Shown here: positions 12,415-26,881 of the stretch, in pieces
Position numbering within the stretch: position 1 is the first letter of the stretch
How the letters are laid out: the number at the start of each line of letters is the position of its first letter
Assembly (NCBI GenBank): GCA_014843695.1
Contig: CM026403.1
Span: 6,746,818 to 6,810,817, forward strand
Length of the DNA: 64,000 nucleotides
Source of the DNA: Archivesica marissinica
Taxonomy: Eukaryota; Mollusca; Bivalvia; Venerida; Vesicomyidae
Direction: 5' to 3'
Position numbers and translations under genes: made by a program
The notes under the pieces: generated by a model
The model's input: only the letters and a program-made list of their open reading frames with translations
What the model was told of the DNA's origin: nothing
Databases searched by the model: none

Positions 12415-15400
12415 TGGACGAGATATATACCAAGTGTCAATGGACGAGATATATACCAAGTGTCAATGGACGAGATATATACCAAGTGTCAATGGACGAG
12501 ATATATACCAAGGGTCAATGGACGAGTAATATACCAAGTGTCAATGGACGAGATATATACCAAGTGTCAATGGACGAGATATATGCCAAGTGTCAATGGA
12601 CGAGATATATACCAAGTGTCAATGGACGAGATATATACTAAGTGTCTGTGGACGAGATATATACGAAGTGTCAATGGACGAGATATATACCAAGTGTCAA
12701 TGGACGAGATATATACCAAGTGTCAATGGACGAGATATATACCAAGTGTCAGTGGACGAGATATATACCAAGTGTCAATGGACGAGATATATACCAAGTG
12801 TCAATGGACGAGATATATACCAAGTGTCTGTGGACGAGATATATACCAAGTGTCAATGGACGAGATATATACCAAGTGTCAGTGGACAAGATATATACCA
12901 AGTGTCTGTGGACGAGATATATACCAAGTGTCTGTGGACGAGATATATACCAAGTGTCAATGGACGAGATATATACCAAGTGTCAATGGACGAGATATAT
13001 ACCAAGTGTCTGTGGACGAGATATATACCAAGTGTCTGTGGACGAGATATATACCAAGTGTCTGTGGACGAGATATATACCAAGTGTCAATGGACGAGAT
13101 ATATGCCAAGTGTCAGTGGACGAGATATATACCAAGTGTCAATGGACGAGATATATACCAAGTGTCAATGGACGAGATATATACCAAGTGTCAATGGACG
13201 AGATATATACCAAGTGTCAGTGGACAAGATATATACCAAGTGTCTGTGGATGAGATATATACCAAGTGTCTGTGGACGAGATATATACCAAGTGTAAATG
13301 GACGAGATATATACTAAGTGTCAGTGGACAAGATATATGCCAAGTGTCTGTGGATGAGATATATGCCAAGTGTCTGTGGATGAGATATATACCAAGTGTC
13401 TGTGGACGAGATATATACCAAGTGTCAATGGACGAGATATATACCAAGTGTCAATGGACGAGATATATACCAAGTGTCTGTGGACGAGATATATACCAAG
13501 TGTCTGTGGACGAGATATATACCAAGTGTCAATGGACGAGATATATACCAAGTGTCAATGGACGAGATATATACCAAGTGTCAATGGACGAGATATATAC
13601 CAAGTGTCAATGGACGAGATATATACCAAGTGTCAATGGACGAGATATATACCAAGTGTCAATGGACAAGATAGATACCAAGTGTCAATGGACGAGATAT
13701 ATACCAAGTGTCAATGGACAAGATATATACTAAGTGTCAGTGGACAAGATATATACCAAGTGTCAATGGACGAGATATATACCAAGTGTCAATGGACGAG
13801 ATATATACCAAGTGTCAATGGACAAGATATATACCAAGTGTCAATGGACGAGATATATACCAAGTGTCAATGGACGAGATATATACCAAGTGTCAATGGA
13901 CGAGATATATACCAAGTGTCAATGGACGAGATATATACCAAGTGTCAATGGACGAGATATATACGAAATGTCTGTGGACGAGATATATACCAAGTGTAAA
14001 TGGACGAGATATATACCAAGTGTCAATGGACGAGATATATACCAAGTGTCTGTGGACGAGATATATACCAAGTGTCTGTGGACGAGATATATACCAAGTG
14101 TCAATGGACAAGATATATACCAAGTGTCTGTGGACGAGATATATACCAAGTGTCTGTGGACGAGATATATACCAAGTGTCAATGGACGAGATATATACCA
14201 AGTGTCAATGGACGAGATATATACCAAGTGTCAATGGACGAGATATATACCAAGTGTCAATGGACGAGATATATACCAAGTGTCAATGGACGAGATATAT
14301 ACCAAGTGTCAATGGACGAGATATATACCAAGTGTCAATGGACGAGATATATACCAAGTGTCTGTGGACGAGATATATACCAAGTGTCTGTGGACGAGAT
14401 ATATACCAAGTGTCAATGGACGAGATATATACCAAGTGTCTGTGGACGAGATATATACCAAGTGTCAGTGGACGAGATATATACCAAGTGTCAGTGGACG
14501 AGATATATACCAAGTGTCAATGGACGAGATATATACCAAGTGTCAATGGACGAGATATATACCAAGTGTCAATGGACGAGATATATACCAAGTGTCTGTG
14601 GACGAGATATATACCAAGTCTGTGGACGAGATATATACCAAGTGTCTGTGGACGAGATATATACCAAGTGTCAATGGACGAGATATATACCAAGTGTCAA
14701 TGGACGAGATATATACCAAGTGTCAATGGACGAGATATATACCAAGTGTCAATGGACGAGATATATACCAAGTGTCAATGGACGAGATATATACCAAGTG
14801 TCAATGGACGAGATATATACCAAGTGTCAATGGACGAGATATATACCAAGTGTCTGTGGACGAGATATATACCAAGTGTCAATGGACGAGATATATACCA
14901 AGTGTCAATGGACGAGATATATACCAAGTGTCAATGGACGAGATATATACCAAGTGTCAATGGACGAGTAATATACCAAGTGTCAATGGACGAGATATAT
15001 ACCAAGTGTCAATGGACGAGATATATACCAAGTGTCAATGGACGAGATATATACCAAGTGTCAATGGACGAGATATATACCAAGTGTCTGTGGACGAGAT
15101 ATATACCAAGTGTCTGTGGACGAGATATATACCAAGTGTCTGTGGACGAGATATATACCAAGTGTCAATGGACGAGATATATACCAAGTGTCAATGGACG
15201 AGATATATACCAAGTGTCAATGGACGAGATATATACCAAGTGTCAATGGACGAGATATATACCAAGTGTCTGTGGACGAGATATATACCAAGTGTCAATG
15301 GACGAGATATATACCAAGTGTCTGTGGACGAGATATATACCAAGTGTCTGTGGACGAGATATATACCAAGTGTCAATGGACGAGATATATACCAAGTGTC

Positions 15401-18400
15401 AATGGACGAGATATATACCAAGTGTCAATGGACGAGATATATACCAAGTGTCAATGGACGAGATATATACCAAGTGTCAATGGACGAGATATATACCAAG
15501 TGTCAATGGACGAGATATATACCAAGTGTCAATGGACGAGATATATACCAAGTGTCAATGGACGAGATATATACCAAGTGTCTGTGGACGAGATATATAC
15601 CAAGTGTCAATGGACGAGATATATACCAAGTGTCAATGGACGAGATATATACCAAGTGTCTGTGGACGAGATATATACCAAGTGTCAATGGACAAGATAT
15701 ATACCAAGTGTCTGGTGAGATATATACCAAGTGTCTGTGGACGAGATATATACCAAGTGTCTGTGGACGAGATATATACCAAGTGTCAGTGGACAAGATA
15801 TATACCAAGTGTCTGTGGATGAGATATATACCAAGTGTCTGTGGACGAGATATATACCAAGTGTCAATGGACGAGATATATACCAAGTGTCAATGGACGA
15901 GATATATACCAAGTGTCTGTGGACGAGATATATACCAAGTGTAATGGACGAGATATATACCAAGTGTCAATGGACGAGATATATACCAAGTGTCAATGGA
16001 CGAGATATATACCAAGTGTCAATGGACGAGATATATACCAAGTGTCAATGGACGAGATATATACCAAGTGTCAATGGACGAGATATATACCAAGTGTCAA
16101 TGGACGAGATATATACCAAGTGTCAATGGACGAGATATATACCAAGTGTCTGTGGACGAGATATATACCAAGTGTCAGTGGACAAGATATATACCAAGTG
16201 TCTGTGGACGAGATATATACCAAGTGTCAATGGACGAGATATATACCAAGTGTCTGTGGACGAGATATATACCAAGTGTCAATGGACGAGATATATACCA
16301 AGTGTCAATGGACAAGATATATACCAAGTGTCAATGGACGAGATATATACCAAGTGTCAGTGGACAAGATATATACCAAGTGTCTGTGGATGAGATATAT
16401 ACCAAGTGTCTGTGGATGAGATATATACCAAGTGTAAATGGACGAGATATATACCAAGTGTCAGTGGACAAGATATATGCCAAGTGTCTGTGGATGAGAT
16501 ATATACCAAGTGTCTGTGGACGGATATATACCAAGTGTCAATGGACGAGATATATACCAAGTGTCAATGGACGAGATATATACCAAGTGTCTGTGGACGA
16601 GATATATACCAAGTGTCTGTGGACGAGATATATACCAAGTGTCAATGGACGAGATATATACCAAGTGTCAATGGACGAGATATATACCAAGTGTCTGTGG
16701 ACGAGATATATACCAAGTGTCAATGGACGAGATATATACCAAGTGTCAATGGACGAGATATATACCAAGTGTCAATGGACGAGATATATACCAAGTGTCA
16801 ATGGACGAGATATATACCAAGTGTCTGTGGACGAGATATATACCAAGTGTCAATGGACGAGATATATACCAAGTGTCAATGGACGAGATATATACCAAGT
16901 GTCAATGGACGAGATATATACCAAGTGTCTGTGGACGAGATATATACCAAGTGTCAATGGACGAGATATATACCAAGTGTCAGTGGACGAGATATATACC
17001 AAGTGTCTGTGGACGAGATATATACCAAGTGTCTGTGGACGAGATATATACCAAGTGTCAATGGACGAGATATATACCAAGTGTCAATGGACGAGATATA
17101 TACCAAGTGTCAATGGACGAGATATATACCAAGTGTCAGTGGACGAGATATATACCAAGTGTCAGTGGACGAGATATATACCAAGTGTCAGTGGACGAGA
17201 TATATACCAAGTGTCTGTGGACGAGATATATACCAAGTGTCAATGGACGAGATATATACCAAGTGTCAGTGGACGAGATATATACCAAGTGTCAGTGGAC
17301 GAGATATATACCAAGTGTCAATGGACGAGATATATGCCAAGTGTCAGTGGACGAGATATATACCAAGTGTCAATGGACGAGATATATACGAAGTGTCAAT
17401 GGACGAGATATATACCAAGTGTCAGTGGACAAGATATATACCAAGTGTCTGTGGATGAGATATATACCAAGTGTCTGTGGACGAGATATATACCAAGTGT
17501 AAATGGACGAGATATATACTAAGTGTCAGTGGACAAGATATATGCCAAGTGTCAATGGACGAGATATATACCAAGTTTCAATGGACGAGATATATACCAC
17601 GTGTCAATGGACGAGATATATACCAAGTGTCTGTGGACGAGATATATACCAAGTGTCAATGGACGAGATATATGCCAAGTGTCTGTGGACGAGATATATA
17701 CCAAGTGTCTGTGGACGAGATATATACCAAGTGTCAATGGACGAGATATATACCAAGTGTCAATGGACGAGATATATACAAAGTGTCAATGGACGAGATA
17801 TATACCAAGTGTCAATGGACGAGATATATACCAAGTGTCAATGGACGAGATATATACCAAGTGTCAATGGACGAGATATATACGAAGTGTCAATGGACGA
17901 GATATATACCAAGTGTAAATGGACGAGATATATACCAAGTGTCTGTGGATGAGATATATACCAAGTGTCAATGGACGAGATATATACCAAGTGTCAATGG
18001 ACGAGATATATACCAAGTGTCTGTGGACGAGATATATACAAAGTGTCAATGGACAAGATATATACCAAGTGTCTGTGGATGAGATATATACCAAGTGTCT
18101 GTGGACGAGATATATACCAAGTGTCTGTGGACGAGATATATACCAAGTGTCAGTGGACAAGATATATACCAAGTGTCTGTGGATGAGATATATACCAAGT
18201 GTCTGTGGACGAGATATATACCAAGTGTCAATGGACGAGATATATACCAAGTGTCTGTGGACGAGATATATACCAAGTGTCTGTGGACGAGATATATACC
18301 AAGTGTAAATGGACGAGATATATACCAAGTGTCAATGGACGAGATATATACCAAGTGTCAATGGACGAGATATATACCAAGTGTCAATGGACGAGATATA

Positions 18401-21400
18401 TACCAAGTGTCAATGGACGAGATATATACCAAGTGTCTGTGGACGAGATATATACCAAGTGTAAATGGACGAGATATATACCAAGTGTCAATGGACGAGA
18501 TATATACCAAGTGTCAATGGACGAGATATATACCAAGTGTCAATGGACAAGATATATACCAAGTGTCAATGGACGAGATATATACGAAGTGTCAGTGGAC
18601 AAGATATATACCAAGTGTCTGTGGATGAGATATATACCAAGTGTAAATGGACGAGATATATACCAAGTGTCAGTGGACAAGATATATGCCAAGTGTCTGT
18701 GGATGAGATATATACCAAGTGTCTGTGGACGGATATATACCAAGTGTCAATGGACGAGATATATACCAAGTGTCAATGGACAAGATATATACCAAGTGTC
18801 AATGGACGAGATATATACCAAGTGTCAGTGGACAAGATATATACCAAGTGTCTGTGGATGAGATATATACCAAGTGTCTGTGGATGAGATATATACCAAG
18901 TGTAAATGGACGAGATATATACCAAGTGTCAGTGGACAAGATATATGCCAAGTGTCTGTGGATGAGATATATACCAAGTGTCTGTGGACGGATATATACC
19001 AAGTGTCAATGGACGAGATATATACCAAGTGTCAATGGACGAGATATATACCAAGTGTCTGTGGACGAGATATATACCATGTCTGTGGACGAGATATATA
19101 CCAAGTGTCAATGGACGAGATATATACCAAGTGTCAATGGACGAGATATATACCAAGTGTCAATGGACGAGATATATACCAAGTGTCAATGGACGAGATA
19201 TATACCAAGTGTCAATGGACGAGATATATACCAAGTGTCAATGGACGAGATATATACCAAGTGTCAATGGACGAGATATATACCAAGTGTCTGTGGACGG
19301 ATATATACCAAGTGTCAATGGACGAGATATATACCAAGTGTCAATGGACGAGATATATACCAAGTGTCAATGGACGAGATATATACCAAGTGTCAATGGA
19401 CGAGATATATACCAAGTGTCAGTGGACGAGATATATACCAAGTGTCAATGGACGAGATATATACCAAGTGTCTGTGGACGAGATATATACCAAGTGTCTG
19501 TGGACGAGATATATACCAAGTGTCTGTGGACGAGATATATACCAAGTGTCAATGGACGAGATATATACCAAGTGTCTGTGGACGAGATATATACCAAGTG
19601 TCTGTGGACGAGATATATACCAAGTGTCTGTGGACGAGATATATACCAAGTGTCAATGGACGAGATATATACCAAGTGTCAATGGACGAGATATATACCA
19701 AGTGTCAATGGACGAGATATATACCAAGTGTCAATGGACGAGATATATACCAAGTGTCAGTGGACAAGATATATACCAAGTGTCTGTGGATGAGATATAT
19801 ACCAAGTGTCTGTGGACGAGATATATACCAAGTGTAAATGGACGAGATATATACTAAGTGTCAGTGGACAAGATATATGCCAAGTGTCTGTGGATGAGAT
19901 ATATACCAAGTGTCTGTGGACGAGATATATACCAAGTGTAAATGGACGAGATATATACTAAGTGTCAGTGGACAAGATATATGCCAAGTGTCTGTGGATG
20001 AGATATATACCAAGTGTCTGTGGACGAGATATATACCAAGTGTCAATGGACGAGATATATACCAAGTGTCAATGGACGAGATATATACCAAGTGTCTGTG
20101 GACGAGATATATACCAAGTGTCTGTGGACGAGATATATACCAAGTGTCAATGGACGAGATATATACCAAGTGTAAATGGACGAGATATATACCAAGTGTA
20201 AATGGACGAGATATATACCAAGTGTCAATGGACGAGATATATACCAAGTGTCAATGGACGAGATATATACCAAGTGTCAATGGACGAGATATATACCAAG
20301 TGTCAATGGACGAGATATATACCAAATGTCTGTGGACGAGATATATACCAAGTGTAAATGGACGAGATATATACCAAGTGTCAATGGACGAGATATATAC
20401 CAAGTGTCAATGGACGAGATATATACCAAGTGTCAATGGACAAGATATATACCAAGTGTCAATGGACGAGATATATACGAAGTGTCAGTGGACAAGATAT
20501 ATACCAAGTGTCTGTGGATGAGATATATACCAAGTGTAAATGGACGAGATATATACCAAGTGTCAGTGGACAAGATATATGCCAAGTGTCTGTGGATGAG
20601 ATATATACCAAGTGTCTGTGGACGGATATATACCAAGTGTCAATGGACGAGATATATACCAAGTGTCAATGGACAAGATATATACCAAGTGTCAATGGAC
20701 GAGATATATACCAAGTGTCAGTGGACAAGATATATACCAAGTGTCTGTGGATGAGATATATACTAAGTGTCTGTGGATGAGATATATACCAAGTGTAAAT
20801 GGACGAGATATATACCAAGTGTAAGTGGACAAGATATATGCCAAGTGTCTGTGGATGAGATATATACCAAGTGTCTGTGGACGGATATATACCAAGTGTC
20901 AATGGACGAGATATATACCAAGTGTCAATGGACGAGATATATACCAAGTGTCTGTGGACGAGATATATACCAAGTGTCTGTGGACGAGATATATACCAAG
21001 TGTCAATGGACGAGATATATACCAAGTGTCAATGGACGAGATATATACCAAGTGTCTGTGGACGAGATATATACCAAGTGTCAATGGACGAGATATATAC
21101 CAAGTGTCAATGGACGAGATATATACCAAGTGTCAATGGACGAGATATATACCAAGTGTCTGTGGACGAGATATATACCAAGTGTCAATGGACGAGATAT
21201 ATACCAAGTGTCAATGGACGAGATATATACCAAGTGTCAATGGACGAGATATATACCAAGTGTCAATGGACGAGATATATACCAAGTGTCTGTGGACGAG
21301 ATATATACCAAGTGTCAATGGACGAGATATATACCAAGTGTCAGTGGACGAGATATATACCAAGTGTCTGTGGACGAGATATATACCAAGTGTCTGTGGA

Positions 21401-23762
21401 CGAGATATATACCAAGTGTCAATGGACGAGATATATACCAAGTGTCAATGGACGAGATATATACCAAGTGTCTGTGGACGAGATATATACCAAGTGTCTG
21501 TGGACGAGATATATACCAAGTGTCTGTGGACGAGATATATACCAAGTGTCAATGGACGAGATATATGCCAAGTGTCAGTGGACGAGATATATACCAAGTG
21601 TCAATGGACGAGATATATACCAAGTGTCAATGGACGAGATATATACCAAGTGTCAATGGACGAGATATATACCAAGTGTCAGTGGACAAGATATATACCA
21701 AGTGTCTGTGGATGAGATATATACCAAGTGTCTGTGGACGAGATATATACCAAGTGTAAATGGACGAGATATATACTAAGTGTCAGTGGACAAGATATAT
21801 GCCAAGTGTCTGTGGATGAGATATATACCAAGTGTCTGTGGACGAGATATATACCAAGTGTCTGTGGACGAGATATATACCAAGTGTCAATGGACGAGAT
21901 ATATACCAAGTGTCAATGGACGAGATATATACCAAGTGTCTGTGGACGAGATATATACCAAGTGTCAATGGACGAGATATATACCAAGTGTCAATGGACG
22001 AGATATATACCAAGTGTCAGTGGACGAGATATATACCAAGTGTCAATGGACGAGATATATACCAAGTGTCAATGGACGAGATATATACCAAGTGTCAATG
22101 GACGAGATATATACCAAGTGTCAATGGACGAGATATATACCAAGTGTCAATGGACGAGATATATACCAAGTGTCAATGGACGAGATATATACCAAGTGTC
22201 AGTGGACGAGATATATACCAAGTGTCAATGGACGAGATATATACCAAGTGTCAATGGACGAGATATATACCAAGTGTCAGTGGACGAGATATATACCAAG
22301 TGTCAATGGACGAGATATATACCAAGTGTCAATGGACGAGATATATACCAAGTGTCAATGGACGAGATATATACCAAGTGTCAATGGACGAGATATATAC
22401 CAAGTGTCAATGGACGAGATATATACCAAGTGTCTGTGGACGAGATATATACCAAGTGTCAATGGACGAGATATATACCAAGTGTCAATGGACGAGATAT
22501 ATACCAAGTGTCAGTGGACGAGATATATACCAAGTGTCTGTGGACGAGATATATACCAAGTGTCAATGGACGAGATATATACCAAGTGTCAGTGGACAAG
22601 ATATATACCAAGTGTCTGTGGACGAGATATATACCAAGTGTCTGTGGACGAGATATATACCAAGTGTCAATGGACGAGATATATACCAAGTGTCAATGGA
22701 CGAGATATATACCAAGTGTCTGTGGACGAGATATATACCAAGTGTCTGTGGACGAGATATATACCAAGTGTCTGTGGACGAGATATATACCAAGTGTCAA
22801 TGGACGAGATATATACCAAGTGTCAATGGACGAGATATATACCAAGTGTCAATGGACGAGATATATACCAAGTGTCAATGGACGAGATATATACCAAGTG
22901 TCAGTGGACGAGATATATACCAAGTGTCTGTGGACGAGATATATACCAAGTGTCTGTGGACGAGATATATACCAAGTGTCAATGGACGAGATATATACTA
23001 AGTGTCAGTGGACAAGATATATACCAAGTGTCTGTGGATGAGATATATACCAAGTGTCTGTGGACGAGATATATACCAAGTGTAAATGGACGAGATATAT
23101 ACTAAGTGTCAGTGGACAAGATATATGCCAAGTGTCTGTGGATGAGATATATACCAAGTGTCTGTGGACGAGATATATACCAAGTGTCAATGGACGAGAT
23201 ATATACCAAGTGTCAATGGACGAGATATATACCAAGTGTCTGTGGACGAGATATATACCAAGTGTCTGTGGACGAGATATATACCAAGTGTCAATGGACG
23301 AGATATATACCAAGTGTAAATGGACGAGATATATACCAAGTGTCAATGGACGAGATATATACCAAGTGTCAATGGACGAGATATATACCAAGTGTCAATG
23401 GACAAGATAGATACCAAGTGTCAATGGACGAGATATATACCAAGTGTCAATGGACGAGATATATACCAAGTGTCAGTGGACGAGATATATACCAAGTGTC
23501 AATGGACGAGATATATACCAAGTGTCAATGGACGAGATATATACCAAGTGTCAATGGACAAGATAGATACCAAGTGTCAATGGACGAGATATATACCAAG
23601 TGTCAATGGACGAGATATATACCAAGTGTCAATGGACGAGATATATACCAAGTGTCAATGGACGAGATATATACCAAGTGTCAATGGACAAGATATATAC
23701 CAAGTGTCAATGGACGAGATATATACCAAGTGTCAATGGACGAGATATATACCAAGTGTCAA
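12415..23762. repeat. 11.3-kb minisatellite of 26-bp units, about 435 copies
   Basis: The unit is tggacgagatatataccaag plus tgtcaa, tgtctg, tgtcag or tgtaaa, 26 bp in total. Variation is concentrated at these last positions and at cgag/caag/tgag and atac/atgc. Variant combinations recur as blocks: the run caag-atgc, tgag, cgag, tgtaaa, actaag appears near 13320, 16450, 17520, 18660, 18920, 19860, 20570, 20820, 21780 and 23110, showing higher-order duplication. A few units are shortened (for example 14618, 15713, 16520, 18728, 19078, 19306). No stop occurs in several frames, so reading frames of hundreds of codons appear by chance. On the minus strand each unit contains TTGGTATATA. Confidence 0.98.
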
Positions 23763-23927
23763 GCTAATTGAATGAAAACTATTCATATGTACCATACATG
23801 TAATTTCCAGCTAAATACAAAACGAGCTTAAATCAAGAAATGTTATTGGACATGAAAGTGCCGAAGCATACGTTTATCCACTTGATGTATGATGTATACA
23901 AACATTCATTTGAATTGATGAGAACTC
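23763..23927. other. Short unique spacer between two arrays
   Basis: 165 bp of AT-rich non-repetitive sequence between the 26-bp array and the RNase H-derived array. On the minus strand a tatttag at about 23812 precedes a stretch open up to the array, but it matches neither TMEM104 nor a PUL domain, so I do not call an exon. Confidence 0.5.
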
Positions 23928-24225
23928 TACGAGTTGACGGCACATCAGTACAGTTCAGGCTATATCAGGCTATATATATCTACGAGTTGACGGCACATCA
24001 GTACAGTTCAGGCTATATCAGGCTATATATATCTACGAGTTGACGGCACATCAGCACAGTTCAGGCTATATCAGGCTATATATATCTACGAGTTGACGGC
24101 ACATCAGTACAGTTCAGGCTATATCAGGCTATATATATCTACGAGTTGATGGCACATCAGTACAGTTCAGGCTATATCAGGCTATATATATCTACGAGTT
24201 GACGGCACATCAGTACAGTTCAGGC
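23928..24225 (+). repeat. 53-bp minisatellite derived from the 5' end of the adjacent RNase H fragment
   Basis: About five and a half units start at 23928 and 23981 (period 53): tacgagttgacggcacatca, then gtacagttcaggctatatca, then ggctatatatatc. Read in the RNase H frame the unit encodes RVDGTSVQFRL, the same residues that open the RNase H fragment at 24189. The array is therefore reduplication of the retrotransposon sequence itself. It runs without a break into the fragment, diverging only at ctacctactgg (24223). Confidence 0.92.
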
Positions 24226-24881
24226 TACCTACTGGAGTACACTGCAGCAACTATGAGGCAGAAGTACAGGCCCTTGAAACAGCAGCATCTCTAGTACACA
24301 ACACTGTAGAGTGTGCCCAGGTTGTCTTCCTGACTGATGCGCTCTCAGTTCTGGATGCCCTGTCTAACAACAAAGAACCCCACCTGATGGAAGCCCTTCG
24401 AACAGTCAGCGTAACTAAAAGAACTGTCCTCCAGTGGGTACCTGCACACATAGGCATTCCTGGCAATGAAGCTGCTGACCAGCTTGCCAAGCAAGGTTCT
24501 ACCGAGAGGCAACCAGACAAAGATTTGACTTACAAGGAGAAATGCACCATAATCAAATCTGCATCAAAGCCAACAGTCGAGAAGGATGACTACCACCTTC
24601 TCACCAGACAGGAGCAAGTCACGATATTCCGGCTTAGAACAGGGCATAACCGCCTGAACTTCCATATGTGTCGGAAGCTTGGACTAGCTCCATCAACTGC
24701 CTGCAGCTGCAAAATAGGGGACCAGACCGCAGAACACATCCTCCAGGAGTGTCCCAATCTTCATGGGCTGAGGAAAACAACCTGGGCAACAGATACTTCT
24801 CTCCAGACGAAGTTACATGGTTGCCGGGAGGATCTGAGGAGGACGGCCCATTTCGTGTTTGCTGCCGGCTTGTCCATGTGA
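24189..24881 (+). pseudogene. RNase H domain and C-terminal tail of an I/Jockey-type non-LTR retrotransposon, copy 1
   Basis: This is the 5'-truncated end of a LINE ORF2; no reverse transcriptase remains. The frame reads RVDGTSVQFRLPTGVHC, then NYEAEVQALETAA (catalytic Glu), VVFLTDALSVLDAL (catalytic Asp), WVPAHIGIPGNEAADQLAKQ (His and last Asp of the RNase HI fold), then the tail FRLRTGHNRLN and CSCKIGDQTAEHILQECPN typical of these elements. The first catalytic Asp strand is missing. The stop at 24881 is followed by a GAA-rich tail (24893-24910), the usual LINE 3' end. No internal stops occur over about 230 codons, so it is young, or homogenised with its twin at 25080-25772. It is a fragment and cannot be an autonomous element. 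Confidence 0.9.
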
Positions 24882-25079
24882 TTCGCGAACAACAAGAAGA
24901 AGAGAAGAAGTGCCTATATATATCTACGAGTTGACGGCATATCAGCACAGTTCAGGCTATATCAGGCTATATATATCTACGAGTTGACGGCACATCAGTA
25001 CAGTTCAGGCTATATCAGGCTATATATATCTACGAGTTGATGGCACATCAGTACAGTTCAGGCTATATCAGGCTATATA
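24882..25079 (+). repeat. LINE 3' tail and 53-bp units between the two RNase H copies
   Basis: A gaagaagagaagaag tail is followed by about three 53-bp units like those at 23928-24225, which run into the second RNase H fragment. The layout shows that tail, minisatellite and RNase H segment were duplicated together with an 891-bp period. Confidence 0.88.
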
Positions 25080-25772
25080 TATCTACGAGTTGACGGCACA
25101 TCAGTACAGTTCAGGCTACCTACTGGAGTACACTGCAGCAACTATGAGGCAGAAGTACAGGCCCTTGAAACAGCAGCATCTCTAGTACACAACACTGTAG
25201 AGTGTGCCCAGGTTGTCTTCCTGACTGATGCGCTCTCAGTTCTGGATGCCCTGTCTAACAACAAAGAACCCCACCTGATGGAAGCCCTTCGAACAGTCAG
25301 CGTAACTAAAAGAACTGTCCTCCAGTGGGTACCTGCACACATAGGCATTCCTGGCAATGAAGCTGCTGACCAGCTTGCCAAGCAAGGTTCTACCGAGAGG
25401 CAACCAGACAAAGATTTGACTTACAAGGAGAAATGCACCATAATCAAATCTGCATCAAAGCCAACAGTCGAGAAGGATGACTACCACCTTCTCACCAGAC
25501 AGGAGCAAGTCACGATATTCCGGCTTAGAACAGGGCATAACCGCCTGAACTTCCATATGTGTCGGAAGCTTGGACTAGCTCCATCAACTGCCTGCAGCTG
25601 CAAAATAGGGGACCAGACCGCAGAACACATCCTCCAGGAGTGTCCCAATCTTCATGGGCTGAGGAAAACAACCTGGGCAACAGATACTTCTCTCCAGACG
25701 AAGTTACATGGTTGCCGGGAGGATCTGAGGAGGACGGCCCATTTCGTGTTTGCTGCCGGCTTGTCCATGTGA
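25080..25772 (+). pseudogene. RNase H domain of the same retrotransposon, copy 2 (891-bp tandem duplicate)
   Basis: Displaced from copy 1 by exactly 891 bp, with the same translation through RNase H and the Cys-rich tail. The first visible difference is one extra GAA in the tail (25787-25803). It again begins inside 53-bp repeat sequence at RVDGTSVQFRL, and the first catalytic Asp is missing. Near-identity indicates very recent duplication, array homogenisation or an assembly duplicate. Confidence 0.9.
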
Positions 25773-25805
25773 TTCGCGAACAACAAGAAGAAGAGAAGAA
25801 GAAGT

Positions 25806-26803
25806 GCCTATATATATCTACGAGTTGACGGCATATCAGCACAGTTCAGGCTATATCACGCCTATATATATCTACGAGTTGACGGCATATCAGCACAGTT
25901 CAGGCTATATCGCACCTATATATATCTACGAGTTGACGGCACATCAGCACAGTTCAGGCTATATCATGCCTATATATATCTACGAGTTGACGGCACATCA
26001 GTACAGTTCAGGCTATATCGTGCCTATATATATCTACGAGTTGACGGCACATCAGTACAGTTCAGGCTATATCGCACCTATATATATCTACGAGTTGACG
26101 GCACATCAGTACAGTTCAGGCTATATCATGCCTATATATATCTACGAGTTGACGGCACATCAGTACAGTTCAGGCTATATCGCACCTATATATATCTACG
26201 AGTTGACGGCACATCAGTACAGTTCAGGCTATATCGTGCCTATATATATCTACGAGTTGACAGCATATCAGCACAGTTCAGGCTATATCACGCCTATATA
26301 TATCTACGAGTTGACGGCACATCAGTACAGTTCAGGCTATATCGTGCCTATATATATCTACGAGCTGACGGCACATCAGTACAGTTCAGGCTATATTGCA
26401 CCTATATATATCTACGAGTTGACGGCACATCAGTACATTTCAGGCTATATCGTGCCTATATATATCTACGAGTTGACGGCACATCAGCACAGTTCAGGCT
26501 ATATCGCACCTATTTATATCTACGATTTGACGGCACATCAGCACAGTTCAGGCTATATCGCACCTATATATATCTACGAGTTGACGGCACATCAGTACAG
26601 TTCAGGCTATATCGTGCCTATATATATCTACGAGTTGACGGCACATCAGCACAGTTCAGGCTATATCGTGCCTATATATATCTACGAGTTGACGGCACAT
26701 CAGTACAGTTCAGGCTATATCGTGCCTATATATATCTACGAGTTGACGGCACATCAGCACAGTTCAGGCTATATCGCGCCTATATATATCTACGAGTTCA
26801 GGC
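25806..26803 (+). repeat. 54-bp minisatellite (RNase H-derived), about 18 copies
   Basis: Same core as the 53-bp units, but with cgcacc, cgtgcc, catgcc or cacgcc in place of caggc, giving a 54-bp (18-codon) period. Because the period is divisible by three, one frame stays open (IYIYELTAHQYSSGYIVP repeated). That is a consequence of unit length, not evidence of a gene. Units near 26510 and 26426 carry single changes. Confidence 0.93.
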
Positions 26804-26823
26804 CACAATATAGTGTAACAGAT

Positions 26824-26881
26824 GGACAGAGAGACAGACAGAGAGACAGACCGACAGAGAGACAGACAGACAGACAGACAG
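26824..26881. repeat. GACA-type microsatellite
   Basis: A run of gaca and gaga tetranucleotides (gacagagagacagacagaga and similar) forms the junction between the 54-bp array and the 28-bp array. Confidence 0.9.

Noticed and set aside
12415..23762. Possible CRISPR array
   Set aside because: Contiguous head-to-tail units with no spacers, in a spliced eukaryotic context.
12415..23771. Repeated 26-residue frames (MDEIYTKCQW type) that could look like a silk- or antigen-like protein
   Set aside because: The 26-bp unit is not a multiple of three, all three forward frames are open at once, and there is no promoter, signal peptide or unique terminus.
23763..23812. Possible exon on the minus strand between a tatttag acceptor and a GTATAT at the edge of the 26-bp array
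   Set aside because: Its translation fits neither TMEM104 nor the missing PUL segment, and in the phase required after exon E it hits a stop within 11 codons.
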